A stretch of 64,000 bases of DNA from Ehrlichia sp028752135 (GCA_028752135.1 CP082782.1:62001-126000); one strand, 5' to 3'; shown: positions 44,777-55,405, counted from the first letter of the stretch. Translations and numbers: made by a program. The notes: generated by a model not told the origin, from the letters alone.

Positions 44777-45447
44777 AACTTAATATTACAAAAACTTTAT
44801 ACAGTCATTACAGCATTAAGTATGCATTGTCAATGCAATTATAGGCGGGCTCCTTCCTTCTAGTGGAATCTATAAACTAGCAATTCACTAGAAAGAAATA
44901 TAATCACTATTTAACAAACATAAGAGAATAATTCCATTCTATAATGTTATTTTTTAGATTTTTATCACTTGAGTAATCGGATTTATGTGGATTTTTAAAC
45001 CATTATCCTTAAAGCCTTTTCAAAGTATACAATTTCAGTACTAACATAAACTATTAAGCTCTTCTAAGTACCACAGATAAACTAACAAATTAGCCCAACC
45101 TTTTTATTATATTTTTTTCGAACATAGTTATTGATATAGTTATTGATTTTTATATTATAAATATCATGTTTTACTTTCATATATTCCATAATGTTAGAAT
45201 AGTAACCCCAATGCCTTAAATAATAAATCAATTAACAAAACAGACAAAACATCTATTTATCAACCTTTAAAGATTACCCTCAAACCAATTATTCAATATA
45301 TTAGTTAGAATTATCAATAAAGTTCAAAAAATAATGAAAATCGCATAACTTGTAATATTAACTTATTGCATATAATCAATTATTTTATTCTTGTCGTTGA
45401 TAAAAAATTTGCTAATATAACCTATATTTATTTAATATAGAAACTTT
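44777..45447. other. Divergent spacer between pdhC and the aldolase gene
   Basis: No gene seen. It must carry both promoters; two inverted repeats sit close to the pdhC start. Confidence 0.5.
44823..44893. promoter_or_regulatory. Two inverted repeats upstream of pdhC
   Basis: TGCATTGTCAATGCA (44823-44837) is a near-perfect dyad with 7-bp arms. Further out TTCTAGTGGAAT (44858-44869) pairs with ATTCACTAGAA (44883-44893) with one bulge. Both lie 45-120 bp upstream of the pdhC ATG, a plausible place for an operator or leader hairpin. Function is inference. Confidence 0.35.
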
Positions 45448-46350
45448 GTGCTAACTAACGACCGTATTCAAGAAATTATAGGGTTTTACGAGACTGAGAA
45501 TCCGGGAGTAAAAGCAAATCTAATCAGAATGCTGTTACACGGTAAAGTTGCCGGAAGTGGGAAATTATTAATATTGCCTGTAGATCAAGGACTAGAGCAT
45601 GGACCAACAAAAAGCTTCCTGAAAAATCCTAAATCTTACGATCCACATTATCATTTTCAATTAGCTATAGAAGCTGGGTTTAGTGCATATGCAGCTCCAC
45701 TTGGAATGCTTGAAGCTGGAGCAGCTACTTATGCTGGGCTTATTCCACTTATACTTAAAGTAAATAGTTCCACAGCACTTTCACCTAAAAATAGTTATCC
45801 TGATCAAGTAGTTACTTCTTACGTAAAAGATGCTTTAAGACTAGGATGTGTAGCTATAGGGTTAACTATCTATCCAGGATCTCATAATTTCTTTTCTATG
45901 ATCAGAGAAACAAGATCTCTAATTGCTAAAGCAAAAGCTTCTGGTTTAGCTGTTGTAATATGGTCATATCCACGAGGAGAAGGTATATCAAAACAAGGAG
46001 AAACAGCTGTAGATATAGTAGCATATGCTGCTCATATTGCAGCATCACTTGGAGCAAATATTATCAAAGTCAAGTTACCAACAAGCTATATTGAAAGAGA
46101 CCATATATCTTATGATATTTCATCTTTAGAGCAAAGGATTGCATACATAAAGTTATCATGTTTTGCTGGAAGAAGGTTAGTTGTATTCTCAGGTGGAGAA
46201 GCAAAAACTGATGAAGAAATACTGAAAGAAATCCAATCAATAAAACTAGGAAAAGGAGATGGATCAATAATTGGACGTAATTCTTTCCAAAGATCAAAAG
46301 ATAATGCTATATCAATAATAAACAGTATAGCAGAAGTTTATAACAACTAA
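45448..46350 (+). CDS. fbaB: Class I fructose-bisphosphate aldolase (DhnA/FbaB type)
   Basis: Catalyses reversible aldol cleavage of fructose 1,6-bisphosphate through a Schiff base; in Anaplasmataceae the pathway is thought to run towards sugar synthesis. At 300 residues it matches the DhnA type, unrelated to metal-dependent class II enzymes. Visible motifs are LPVDQGLEHGP (44-54), VIWSYPRGEG (170-179), the probable Schiff-base Lys207 in GANIIKVK, and the phosphate-binding FSGGEA and IIGRNSF near the end. The start is GTG (MLTNDRIQEII); no better in-frame start was found. The stop codon abuts tRNA-Cys with no gap, so the two are probably one transcript. Confidence 0.92.
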   Translation: MLTNDRIQEIIGFYETENPGVKANLIRMLLHGKVAGSGKLLILPVDQGLEHGPTKSFLKNPKSYDPHYHFQLAIEAGFSAYAAPLGMLEAGAATYAGLIPLILKVNSSTALSPKNSYPDQVVTSYVKDALRLGCVAIGLTIYPGSHNFFSMIRETRSLIAKAKASGLAVVIWSYPRGEGISKQGETAVDIVAYAAHIAASLGANIIKVKLPTSYIERDHISYDISSLEQRIAYIKLSCFAGRRLVVFSGGEAKTDEEILKEIQSIKLGKGDGSIIGRNSFQRSKDNAISIINSIAEVYNN

Positions 46351-46422
46351 GGCTAGGTGGCAGAATGGCTTATGCAGAGGACTGCAAATCCTTTTATACC
46401 GGTTCAATTCCGGTCCTGGCCT
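46351..46422 (+). tRNA. tRNA-Cys (GCA)
   Basis: The acceptor arms GGCTAGG and CCTGGCC pair with one G-U. The anticodon loop CTGCAAA puts GCA at 46484-100 = 46384-46386, and the T-arm contains GGTTCAATTCC. The discriminator is T, as expected for Cys. CCA is not encoded. It begins on the base after the aldolase stop codon. Confidence 0.95.
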
Positions 46423-47306
46423 CTCAATTGTAAAATAAAACAATACACTATTTATAAATTTTTCCAGTTATATCTAATATTAGATGTTGATTTCCCCTCC
46501 TGTAAAAATCAAATACCATTATGAAACAACATTATCTATAAAATAGAGGATTAAATTATCTACCATCTATCATTTATATGGATAGAAACTAGTTAAAATT
46601 TAACTTATCTGAAACAATTTACTCATAAGTTTAAGTCAATTTTTATCAGTAGCAATTTTTACAATTTAGTGCCACATTATTTATACAATATAATGGATAA
46701 ATCCTAAAAATCTGAACATTTTTTATTTTACCAAAATATTTATTTACCATACAAAAGTTCATTTCACATCTAAAAGTAGGTACACTTTATAAAATTATCT
46801 TTTTAACTTTTTATTGCTTATACACAAAATACATTAACAATTTTAATACGCACAGGAAACAATTTAATATTGTGTTTATCAATAAGATTACAAAGTTTCA
46901 AATCTAAAATCTTACACTACCCTTGTTGACTATAAGAAAAATTTTCAAGTATCCATTTACTATTTACTAAGCAAAAATGATATTCAACAATAAAACACTT
47001 TAAAAAATTACAGAAAAGTTTTATTGCAAGCTTGATATCTTAACATTAAAACTCACTAACTACATAACTTACTCTTCTTTACAGACCCTATCCTAGTCCA
47101 TAATATAATTAATAACATATCAAAAAAAATAAAGCCCACCCTATCGATACTACATATAGTGGAAAACATAATTAAGATTTTCTAACTTTCACCTTTTCCA
47201 TTATACAATGTAAATATTTTGAATATTTCAACACTGAGTTAAATAACCCTACATTCTACACAATACATATTTAAAGAAACAAAAAAGCCAAATATATAAG
47301 TAAAAA
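46423..47306. other. Long AT-rich spacer
   Basis: About 880 bp between tRNA-Cys and the 3' end of secF. No open frame, RNA or repeat that I can support. Confidence 0.5.
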
Positions 47307-48194
47307 TTAGACTTTATCCATTTTTGCAGACAAAGAAGATGTTGCTATAAATATAGAAGAATATGTTCCAACGGCTATTCCAAAAAATACAATTATACTT
47401 AAATCCCTAACTGTACCTTGACATAATAATATTAAAGGAATTGAAGCTAACATAGTAGTTCCAGATGTTAATATTGTCCTTGATAAGGTAGAATTAATAC
47501 TGATATTGATAATTTTGGTAAGTTTTTCTTTTAACTTCTTTTTAAGTAATTCTCTAATTCTATCGTATATTACAACTGAATCATTAACTGAATAACCAAT
47601 CACTGTTAAAATTGCTGCAGTAGAAGAAAGATTAAATTCAATATCAAACAAACTAATCAAGCCTAATGTTAATATTACATCATGTATTAATGCTAAAACA
47701 CCACCTAATGCAAATCTCCATTGAAATCTTATCCACAAATACACAAACATTCCAAATAGTGAAAAAATTATCGCACACAAACCTTCAAAAATTTGCTTAT
47801 ATCCTACCTGTGGACCAACATAATCTATTTTCAAATATGTGACTTCTCCCAATATCTCTCCTAATACTTCTTTCACTTTTTCAACTGTATTGGTTTGATC
47901 AGAATCTTTTTCGCTTTTAAAACGAATCATCAATTCGTTATTGTTATTGTCAAATCCTTGAACAGAAAAACCTACAAAACCTTTTTCCTGAAGTTTTAAA
48001 TTAATACTTTTAACATCTATCTGATTTGCACGAAGCTCTATTATTATTCCACCTGCAAAATCTGTACCAAAGCATATACCCTTAAATAAAATAAGCAAGA
48101 TTGACACAATAACCAAAATACTACTACAAGATATAGCATATATACTATACTTAGAAAAATCTATATTTGTACTATTACGAAAAATCACTCTCAA
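47307..48194 (-). CDS. secF: Protein translocase subunit SecF
   Basis: Inner-membrane partner of SecD that uses the proton gradient to help SecYEG export. At 295 residues it has the usual size. It has a first membrane segment at about 17-37, the FGTDFAGGIIIELR motif just after it, a periplasmic domain to about 130, then five more membrane segments. The conserved ALIHDVILTLG and VIGYSVNDSVVIYDRIRE (loop with D-R-I-R-E) and LSRTILTSGTT are diagnostic. The start MRVIFRNSTNIDF agrees with family N-termini (F-x-F near the start). secD is not adjacent. Confident. Confidence 0.95.
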   Translation of the reverse strand: MRVIFRNSTNIDFSKYSIYAISCSSILVIVSILLILFKGICFGTDFAGGIIIELRANQIDVKSINLKLQEKGFVGFSVQGFDNNNNELMIRFKSEKDSDQTNTVEKVKEVLGEILGEVTYLKIDYVGPQVGYKQIFEGLCAIIFSLFGMFVYLWIRFQWRFALGGVLALIHDVILTLGLISLFDIEFNLSSTAAILTVIGYSVNDSVVIYDRIRELLKKKLKEKLTKIINISINSTLSRTILTSGTTMLASIPLILLCQGTVRDLSIIVFFGIAVGTYSSIFIATSSLSAKMDKV

Positions 48195-48401
48195 AACTCT
48201 AAATTAACTAACTAAGCCTATGTTATTTATAGTGCTTATTCAAGAAAAAATACTTTGTTATTCTCCTAATTCTATAACTAGTCAGTTAATACAAAAATAT
48301 TATTCTATATATTCAACATTTAAGAAGTAAAAAATACTAAATATTAATTTCCTTTAAATAAGTAATTTTATATACTAAGCTTAGTGTATAATTTAATTTT
48401 T

Positions 48402-48772
48402 ATGTCAAAAAAAAAAAAATTATTAAGAGAGTTGCTTACAATATTATAGGATACTTAGGTGAAGCAGCAATAATATTGTTTTTAAGGTGTAAGCTATATC
48501 GCATTATTAAACATAGATACAAGTGTGCTTTAGGAGAAGTAGATATCATTGCCTTTAAAAACAAACATCTAGTCTTTATAGAAGTTAAAACCAGTATATT
48601 TGGATCAGAAATTCCCATAACTTACAAACAGCAGCAATCCATTATTAGAGTAGCAAAACACTTTATCAATTGTTATACAAACTTTGAAAAATACACCATC
48701 AGATTTGATCTATATTTTCTTTCCCTTTCAAAAAGAATTATACATATTCCTAATGCTTGGCAAGAATTGTAA
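48402..48772 (+). CDS. yraN: YraN/UPF0102 family endonuclease-like protein, start inside an A13 tract
   Basis: The YraN family is an uncharacterised restriction-endonuclease-like fold. Conserved features are visible: YLGEAAIILFLRCKLYRIIKHRYK, then GEVDIIA and FIEVKT, the acidic/Lys core. The only sensible start is ATG at 48402, reading MSKKKK, but thirteen A follow (48407-48419) and the downstream frame needs fourteen (or eleven). From the ATG as read, translation stops after TTACAATATTATAG. Without a shift the first start in frame is TTG at 48476, which loses the conserved GEAA helix. So it is either rescued by slippage on the A tract, mis-called by one base, or inactivated. Confidence 0.75.
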
Positions 48773-49152
48773 CTTTCACAGAAAAACAAGCACCTTATTT
48801 ACGCACGATTTATTACCAAAAATAGCACCTATTTTATTACTTTACACAAACTTCAAACATACAAATTAAATTGATTTAGATTTTCCTTTTAAAAAAATAA
48901 TATATATCTCCAATGTTTGATAAGAATCTTAATTTTCCATAAAACAACAGACATTGTAGTTATACAGCAATTTATCACTAAGAACAGTAAAAAAATATAT
49001 TCAAGAAATCTTTAATCAATGCCATAAAAGACTTTTTTATAATTTCAAGGTTCACAGTATATATTATTTCTATTAAATAGAACTTATGGTTAGAGTATAT
49101 AAATTTATAGCATTTTACTACTTAACTTTCCTATTTGTATAATTTTTTATAA
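48773..49152. other. Convergent spacer between yraN and hemA
   Basis: About 380 bp lying between the 3' ends of two converging genes. I see no clear stem-loop terminator and no gene. Confidence 0.45.
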
Positions 49153-50352
49153 TTAGTAACTTATTACTTTAAATTTTTTTAAAACATCAATTAAAGCATG
49201 AGTAAGTATATCTATCATTTCATCTGTATGATAAGGCGTCGGAGTAATTCTTAATCTTTCAGTCCCTACTGGTACAGTTGGATAATTAATTGATTGAATA
49301 TATATTTTATAATCTTTAAGTAATATTTGTGAAATATTTTTACAAGTAATTGAATCACCTATAATAATAGGAATAATATGCGTATCTGTTTTCATAAAGT
49401 TGATACCAGCATTAGAAAAAGATTCTTTCACTTTTTTTACAACTTCACGCTGTTTTTCTCTTTCAATAGAGCTATTTTTTAAATGCTCAACACTGATTCT
49501 AGCAGATGATGCTATTAGTGGAGATAAAGCTGTAGTAAAAATAAATCCAGGAGCAAAACTTCTCACAACATCTATTAAACTCTTTGACCCAGTAATATAA
49601 CCTCCCATTACTCCAAAAGCTTTAGAAAGAGTTCCTTGAATAATTGTAATCCTATCAGATATATTTTCTTGCTCTGATATACCACCACCACGATCCCCAT
49701 ACATACCAACAGCATGTACTTCATCAATGTAAGTCATTGCACCATATTTATCAGCTAAATCACAAATTTCTGCAATTGGAGCTATATCTCCATCCATAGA
49801 ATATAAGGATTCAAAAATTATTATCTTAGGTACAGACCTATCAACAGATTTTAACAAATCCTCAAGATGGTTAACATCATTATGTTTAAATATATATTTA
49901 GGTCTTTTACTTCCCCTTATTCCTTCAATCATAGAAGAATGGTTCTTCTCATCAGAAAAAACCACAATATTTGGAATAACAGAAAGTAATGTACTAATTG
50001 TTGTTTGATTCGCAACATAACCACAAACAAAAGTTAGAGCAGCTGGTTTTTTGTGTAAATCTGCTAACGATTTTTCAAGTTCAATAATTTCCTTTGTAGT
50101 ACCAGAAATATTTCTTGTACCACCAGCACCTATACTACTTCCAAAACTTTTAATAGCAAGAATCACATGTTCATTCTGTCCCATACCCAAGTAATCATTA
50201 CTACACCATAACGTAACTACATTGTTTCCAGAACATTCAATAGCATATGGAAACTGACCAGGAATACGTGAGAATCCTGTAAACTCTCTATATCTACCTT
50301 CTTCTTTAATATGTTTAATCTTGTCATTAAACATTTCTTCATAATTTATCAT
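49153..50352 (-). CDS. hemA: 5-aminolevulinate synthase
   Basis: PLP enzyme that condenses glycine with succinyl-CoA to 5-aminolevulinate, the first step of haem synthesis by the C4 (Shemin) route typical of Alphaproteobacteria. At 399 residues it is full length. Diagnostic segments: LWCSNDYLGMG (48-58), GAGGTRNISGT (75-85), DEKNHSSMIEGIR (134-146), SMDGDIAPI, the IDEVHAVGMYG cofactor Asp region (209-219) and the PLP Lys244 in GTLSKAFGVMGG. The start MINYEEMF fits the family. It lies 36 bp downstream of tyrS on the same strand, so co-transcription is likely. Confidence 0.97.
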   Translation of the reverse strand: MINYEEMFNDKIKHIKEEGRYREFTGFSRIPGQFPYAIECSGNNVVTLWCSNDYLGMGQNEHVILAIKSFGSSIGAGGTRNISGTTKEIIELEKSLADLHKKPAALTFVCGYVANQTTISTLLSVIPNIVVFSDEKNHSSMIEGIRGSKRPKYIFKHNDVNHLEDLLKSVDRSVPKIIIFESLYSMDGDIAPIAEICDLADKYGAMTYIDEVHAVGMYGDRGGGISEQENISDRITIIQGTLSKAFGVMGGYITGSKSLIDVVRSFAPGFIFTTALSPLIASSARISVEHLKNSSIEREKQREVVKKVKESFSNAGINFMKTDTHIIPIIIGDSITCKNISQILLKDYKIYIQSINYPTVPVGTERLRITPTPYHTDEMIDILTHALIDVLKKFKVISY

Positions 50353-50388
50353 AACAGCTTCTATTCTATGCTCTAATACAAGATCTAA

Positions 50389-51645
50389 TTAAAAATCATC
50401 TTTTAACATTATTTTTAAATGACGCTTTTTCCCACAACTTAATTTTAAATAAGACGTATTGTAAAAGTCCTCTAAGTACAATTTGTGATTTATATCCAAT
50501 ATAACCACATCATCAATCTTACATCCTTTATCATGTATAAGTCTTCTTGCACTATTACTACTTTTTTCCATTCCAGACATCTGAAGTAATTTTATTACAG
50601 GCAATCCCAGTTCTACATCACACCTGTCCACATAGAAAGCTGATAATCCAGAATCATCATTGCATTCAAAAACCTTGTGTGCATTATTAGCAATATCCTG
50701 GGCAATTTTTTCCCCGTGACATATTTTAGTAACTTCAGTAGCCAATATTTTTTTTGCTTCATTAATTTCATGTCCTTGCAAAAGTTCCAATTCTTCTATT
50801 TCACCAATAGGCAACTCTGTAAATAATCTTAAAAAGCTACCTACATCTTCATCTTTGACATTACGAAAATATTGCCAATAATCAACAGGATTATACATAT
50901 CTCCATTTAGCCATACTGCTCCTTGTGCAGTTTTACCCATCTTTTCACCTGAACTTGTAAGTACCAAATTAGTGGTGAGACCAAAAAGTTCTGGTAATTT
51001 TAATTTTCTACCTAACTCTACACCATTAACAATATTACCCCATTGATCAGACCCACCTATTTGTAACAAACAATTATAACGTCGATTAAGTTCTACAAAA
51101 TCATAAGATTGCAACAACATGTAATTAAACTCTAAAAAGCTAAGATTTTGCTCTCTTTCCAATCGCAGTCTTACACTATCAAAAGTCAACATATTGTTTA
51201 CAGAAAAATGCCTACCTACATTCCTTAAAAACTCTATGTAATTTAAATCATCTAACCATTCAGCATTACGTACTAACAGTGCATCATGAGGACCATCACC
51301 AAATAGAATAAACTTTTTTAAAACTTCATGAATGCCTAACATATTTTCTTCAATCTCACTAGGAGATAACATCACTCGTGATTTATCTTTCCCGGAAGGA
51401 TCACCTATCTTAGTTGTACCATTTCCCAATAATACTATTGGTTTATGACCAAACTTTTGAAGATGCCTTAAAACCATAATTTGCACTAAACTACCAACAT
51501 GTAAGCTTTTAGCAGTACAATCAAATCCTATATAAGAATTAATACATTGTTGGCTCATTAATTGATCTAATACACCAAGATTAGTACACTGATTAAAATA
51601 TCCACGAGAATATAAAAAGCTTAAGAATTGAGACTTCAACTTCAT
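50389..51645 (-). CDS. tyrS: Tyrosyl-tRNA synthetase
   Basis: Class I synthetase charging tRNA-Tyr in the cytoplasm. The ATP-binding HIGH-type motif is LHVGSL at residues 48-53, preceded by YIGFDCTAKS. QIGGSDQWGNI binds tyrosine and the KMSKS-type loop is GEKMGKTA. The C-terminal S4-like RNA-binding segment is seen from about residue 350 (KLLQMSGMEKSSNSARRLI, then IDDVVI). Length 418 residues is normal. It follows tRNA-Lys by 30 bp and precedes hemA, suggesting one unit tRNA-Lys-tyrS-hemA. Confidence 0.97.
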   Translation of the reverse strand: MKLKSQFLSFLYSRGYFNQCTNLGVLDQLMSQQCINSYIGFDCTAKSLHVGSLVQIMVLRHLQKFGHKPIVLLGNGTTKIGDPSGKDKSRVMLSPSEIEENMLGIHEVLKKFILFGDGPHDALLVRNAEWLDDLNYIEFLRNVGRHFSVNNMLTFDSVRLRLEREQNLSFLEFNYMLLQSYDFVELNRRYNCLLQIGGSDQWGNIVNGVELGRKLKLPELFGLTTNLVLTSSGEKMGKTAQGAVWLNGDMYNPVDYWQYFRNVKDEDVGSFLRLFTELPIGEIEELELLQGHEINEAKKILATEVTKICHGEKIAQDIANNAHKVFECNDDSGLSAFYVDRCDVELGLPVIKLLQMSGMEKSSNSARRLIHDKGCKIDDVVILDINHKLYLEDFYNTSYLKLSCGKKRHLKIMLKDDF

Positions 51646-51675
51646 GTTAGAAACAGATCATTATAAAAAAAACAG

Positions 51676-51749
51676 TGATCCCGGCGCGATTTGAACGCGC
51701 GACCTACTGATTAAAAGTCAGTTGCTCTACCAGACTGAGCTACAGGATC
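51676..51749 (-). tRNA. tRNA-Lys (TTT)
   Basis: Read on the minus strand, acceptor GATCCTG pairs with CGGGATC (one G-U). The D-arm starts TAGCTCAG; the anticodon arm ACTGA/TCAGT encloses CTTTTAA with anticodon TTT; the T-arm is CGCGCGTTCAAATCGCG. The discriminator is A and CCA is not encoded. It sits 30 bp upstream of tyrS. Confidence 0.96.
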
Positions 51750-51948
51750 TTAATTAAAGATGTAAAGTAGAATATATAATTGAACCATCTTCCTAAAATT
51801 AAGTAAAGATTTTTCTTAAATATTAATCACACAACTCAACAAACATATAAATCTACTAAGACTCATCTTCTAAACAAATTATATTTATGCATATTGCAAA
51901 ACAATAAGAAACTTGATATCCTAATTTTTTTAAACTGGTAATTTTATC

Positions 51949-53361
51949 ATGTTCCTTTCTATAGAGGATACTTTAAACTACATAAAAAAAAACGCAATAA
52001 ATTTTATTGATTTAAGGTTTACAGATTCTACTGGTAAGTGGCACCACATAACTCGCAGTGCAGAAACTATGAATTTACAAGTACTATCGACAGGAGTAAG
52101 TTTTGACAGTTCATCGATTCCCGGGTGGCAATCAATAGAAAAATCTGACATGATATTACTTCCAGATATAGGTACTGCTTTTTCTGATCCATTTTCTGCT
52201 CAACCAACATTAGTTATGATCTGTAACGTAATGGATCCATATAATCAATCTCAGTATTCTAAAGATCCGCGATATGTAGCACAGAAAGCGTCTCAGTATA
52301 TGATATCCACAGGAATTGCTGATAAGTGTTACTTCGGTCCAGAAGTAGAATTTTTTGTTTTCGATAATGTAGAATTTTATACAGGAATGTACAATTCCTA
52401 TTTTAAAATAGATTCCTCAGAACATACAACTCTACTTCAAGAAAAAGGATATCAAAACAATAGTCATCGTCCAAAAATCAAAGGTGGATACATGCCAACT
52501 CCTCCTGTTGATTCTCTACACGATCTTCGATCAGAAATGCTAACAATATTCAAAGAAGTAGGCATAATACCTTTAATTCACCATCATGAAGTTGCTGCTT
52601 CACAATGTGAAGTCGGATTCCAATATGATGAGTTAATCCGCAGTGCAGACAATGTACAAAAATGCAAATATATAATACATGGAGTTGCATCATCTTATGG
52701 AAAGACTGCAACTTTTATGCCAAAACCAGTTACGGGAGATAATGGCAACGGCATGCATTGTCACCAATCCTTATGGAAGGATAATGTTAATCTTTTTGTA
52801 AATTCTGACGGTAGTATATCAGAAACATGTTTATATTACATAGGAGGGATTATAAAATATGGGAAAGCTATCAATGCATTTACTAATCCTACAACAAACA
52901 GCTATAAAAGGCTAGTTCCCCATTTTGAGGCACCAACTTGGTTAACATATTCATACGAAAATAGATCATCTGCTATTCGAATCCCATATGCTTCAAATGA
53001 TGATCTTAACGCTAAAAGGATAGAAGTACGTTTCCCAGATCCACTTGCAAATCCATATTTATGTTTCTCTGCACAATTAATGGCTGGTTTATATGGAATA
53101 AAAAATAAAATTCATCCTGGTCCTGCATTAGATAAAAATTTATACTCATTAAATAAGTCAGAATCACAACAATTAACTTCTGTTGCTAACTCTTTAGAAG
53201 AGTCTCTAGAGCATTTAGATAAAAACAGAGAATTTCTACTAGAAGGAAATGTATTTACTGATAATCAAATTGACTCATATATTAATTTAAAATTATTGGA
53301 AGTAAAAGATTTACAGTTACATCCACATCCTATTGAATTCATAAATTACTATAGTTCTTAA
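51949..53361 (+). CDS. glnA: Glutamine synthetase type I
   Basis: Makes glutamine from glutamate, ammonia and ATP as a dodecamer. At 470 residues it is the standard GSI-beta length. Visible: the beta-grasp N-domain with WHHITRS and FDSSSIPGWQSIEKSDM (about 50-68), the metal-site YFGPEVEFFVFD (residues 124-135), HHHEVAASQCEVG, the ATP-loop NGNGMHCHQS, and YENRSSAIRIP with the catalytic Arg residues. KNLYSLNKSESQQL keeps the Tyr at the adenylylation position, so regulation by GlnE is possible but unproven here. It stands alone on the plus strand. Confidence 0.97.
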   Translation: MFLSIEDTLNYIKKNAINFIDLRFTDSTGKWHHITRSAETMNLQVLSTGVSFDSSSIPGWQSIEKSDMILLPDIGTAFSDPFSAQPTLVMICNVMDPYNQSQYSKDPRYVAQKASQYMISTGIADKCYFGPEVEFFVFDNVEFYTGMYNSYFKIDSSEHTTLLQEKGYQNNSHRPKIKGGYMPTPPVDSLHDLRSEMLTIFKEVGIIPLIHHHEVAASQCEVGFQYDELIRSADNVQKCKYIIHGVASSYGKTATFMPKPVTGDNGNGMHCHQSLWKDNVNLFVNSDGSISETCLYYIGGIIKYGKAINAFTNPTTNSYKRLVPHFEAPTWLTYSYENRSSAIRIPYASNDDLNAKRIEVRFPDPLANPYLCFSAQLMAGLYGIKNKIHPGPALDKNLYSLNKSESQQLTSVANSLEESLEHLDKNREFLLEGNVFTDNQIDSYINLKLLEVKDLQLHPHPIEFINYYSS

Positions 53362-54425
53362 TGGTTAGCCAGTGAATCTGTGATAATTGTCACTTAATAC
53401 ATGTAATACTGCAAAAAATATATTCAAGAACTCGTGGTGAATTTACAAAACATTTAACTTAACAAGATAAAGTATATACTAAACTGTTAAATCAATGCAT
53501 ATGGTAAAAATCCTACTATAGTCATTACAAGTTTAAATAATAAACTTCATACACAATGTGTCATTAACATATTATTCTGTATTTGTAAAAATATATCAAG
53601 ATCTACACTGAATAATATAATATTTAAAAGAAACTATGTAATGTTACACAATTAGTTTTTTTAAAAGTTTACAATATTTTTACATATCAAACACAACAAT
53701 TGTGTATAAAAGTTTATACTATTAGAACATTCAAAAAATAATGCATATATGATATAACAAAATATAAAGCACCCTCTAAAATTAGTGTTATATTATCTTA
53801 CATACAATAAAACAGGTGGTTAATTTATACATAGTCTTAACCTTTATTATGAAAAAGTTGTTTATAACTAAATATTAACTATATACATATCACTGCTTAT
53901 TTATATAAAACCCATTTTGATAGAAAACTAACTTAAGAAAAATTTGCAGGATATAAAATTCTTTATAGCTTAAAATTATCAATTTAATAATATCTAAACT
54001 GAACAACTTTTATCAGAATAATAAAAATACTAATTCCCAACAACAGAAATTATATACTATAAAACCTAGAGTTAAATTCATAATACCTATATTTCCCTTA
54101 TCAAATGCAAATAGATTTAGAAAAAAAACTTTCAATTATATACTTACCTTAGTCACAAAACAATTATTAACACTCTTATAATATGTAATGTACAAGACTA
54201 ACAAGATATTTATAATTAGAAAAAGTTATTAACTTTACATTTAAGCACAAATAGTATTATCAATAGAGTAACTTTGTATAAATAAATGTATCCCCTTTAT
54301 CGACTTTTTTAAGTTTTAGACAACAATAAAAACATGTATACTATCAATTACATTGAAAATACTACTAAACCCATAACCTTAATGCAGAAAGTTGTTAATA
54401 TATAAATATTTTAGGATTATTCAAC
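53362..54425. other. Long AT-rich spacer downstream of glnA
   Basis: About 1.06 kb without a supported gene, RNA or repeat. No trace of the array family was noticed. Confidence 0.5.
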
Positions 54426-55405
54426 ATGGTAGGTAACTTTAATAACATACTTTTACAACTTAAATCATTAGTTCAACAGGACTTAGATGCAATGGAACAT
54501 TTAATTTTACATCAAAAAAATAGCAACATTTCTCTTATTACAAAAATCATACATCACTTAGTAAAATCTGGAGGTAAGCGTATACGTCCTATACTTTTTT
54601 CATCATATGTAAAATGCTAGATTATAATAATAAAGAAGATAAAATACACATTGCAGCAGCCATCGAGTTTATACACAACGCTACATTACTACACGATGAC
54701 GTAATAGATGAAAGCGACCTAAGGAGAGGAACTAAAACAGCAAACTTTATATGGGGGAACAAAGCAAGTATTTTAGTTGGAGACTTTTTACTTGCCATAT
54801 CTTTTCAATGGCTAATAGAGTGTAAAAATTTGAATATATTATCCATATTATCTCAAACATCAAATACTATTATAATAGGAGAAATACAGCAGATGATATC
54901 GAGTCATAATATAAATATTACAAAGAAAAATACATAGAAATTATTACTGCAAAAACAGCTTCTTTATTCAGCGCAACATGTGAATCTGCTGCTGACTTAG
55001 CACAAGTAGACAACAAAAAAAAAACAGCACTAAGAAATTTTGGTAATAACTTTGGTATATCTTTTCAAATAATAGATGACATCTTAGACTATACAGCATC
55101 AGAAAAACAATTCGGCAAAAAACTAGGAAATGATCTCTTAACTGGCAAGACTACTTTACCAGTCATCATTGCATATCAAAATTCAACTCAAGAAGAGAAA
55201 AAAATTTTGGGATCAAATATCTATAAATCAAAATCTAGATCAGGCTATAGCTTACATAAAAGCTCATAATGCAATCGAGAAATCAATAGACATAGCAACA
55301 TTTTATATAAACCAAGCAAAACTAAACTTAAATATTTTTACGGAATCAAACTATAAAACACTACTTAATAAGCTATTAGATTGTATTTTACACAGAGCTT
55401 TCTAG
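54426..55405 (+). pseudogene. ispB: Polyprenyl diphosphate synthase with three frameshifts
   Basis: An all-trans polyprenyl synthase that would make the side chain of ubiquinone. It begins MVGNFNNILLQLKSLVQQDL. The KSGGKRIRPIL motif, first Asp-rich motif (LLHDDVIDESDLRRG), IGEIQQM, and second motif (FQIIDDILDYTA with KQFGKKLGNDLLTGKTTLP) are all there, but in different frames. One A is missing at about 54610-54613 (SSYVKMLDYNN needs it) and one at about 54926-54930 (KKKYIEIITAKT). There is one A too many at about 55198-55204 (EEKKFWDQIS). All three are in A runs. Either the gene is dead and another synthase replaces it, or the bases are mis-called. Assignment as IspB rather than another polyprenyl synthase is by similarity. 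Confidence 0.85.

Noticed and set aside
48436..48618. Minus-strand open frame of 60 codons
   Set aside because: Antisense to the YraN coding region, which has clear family motifs.
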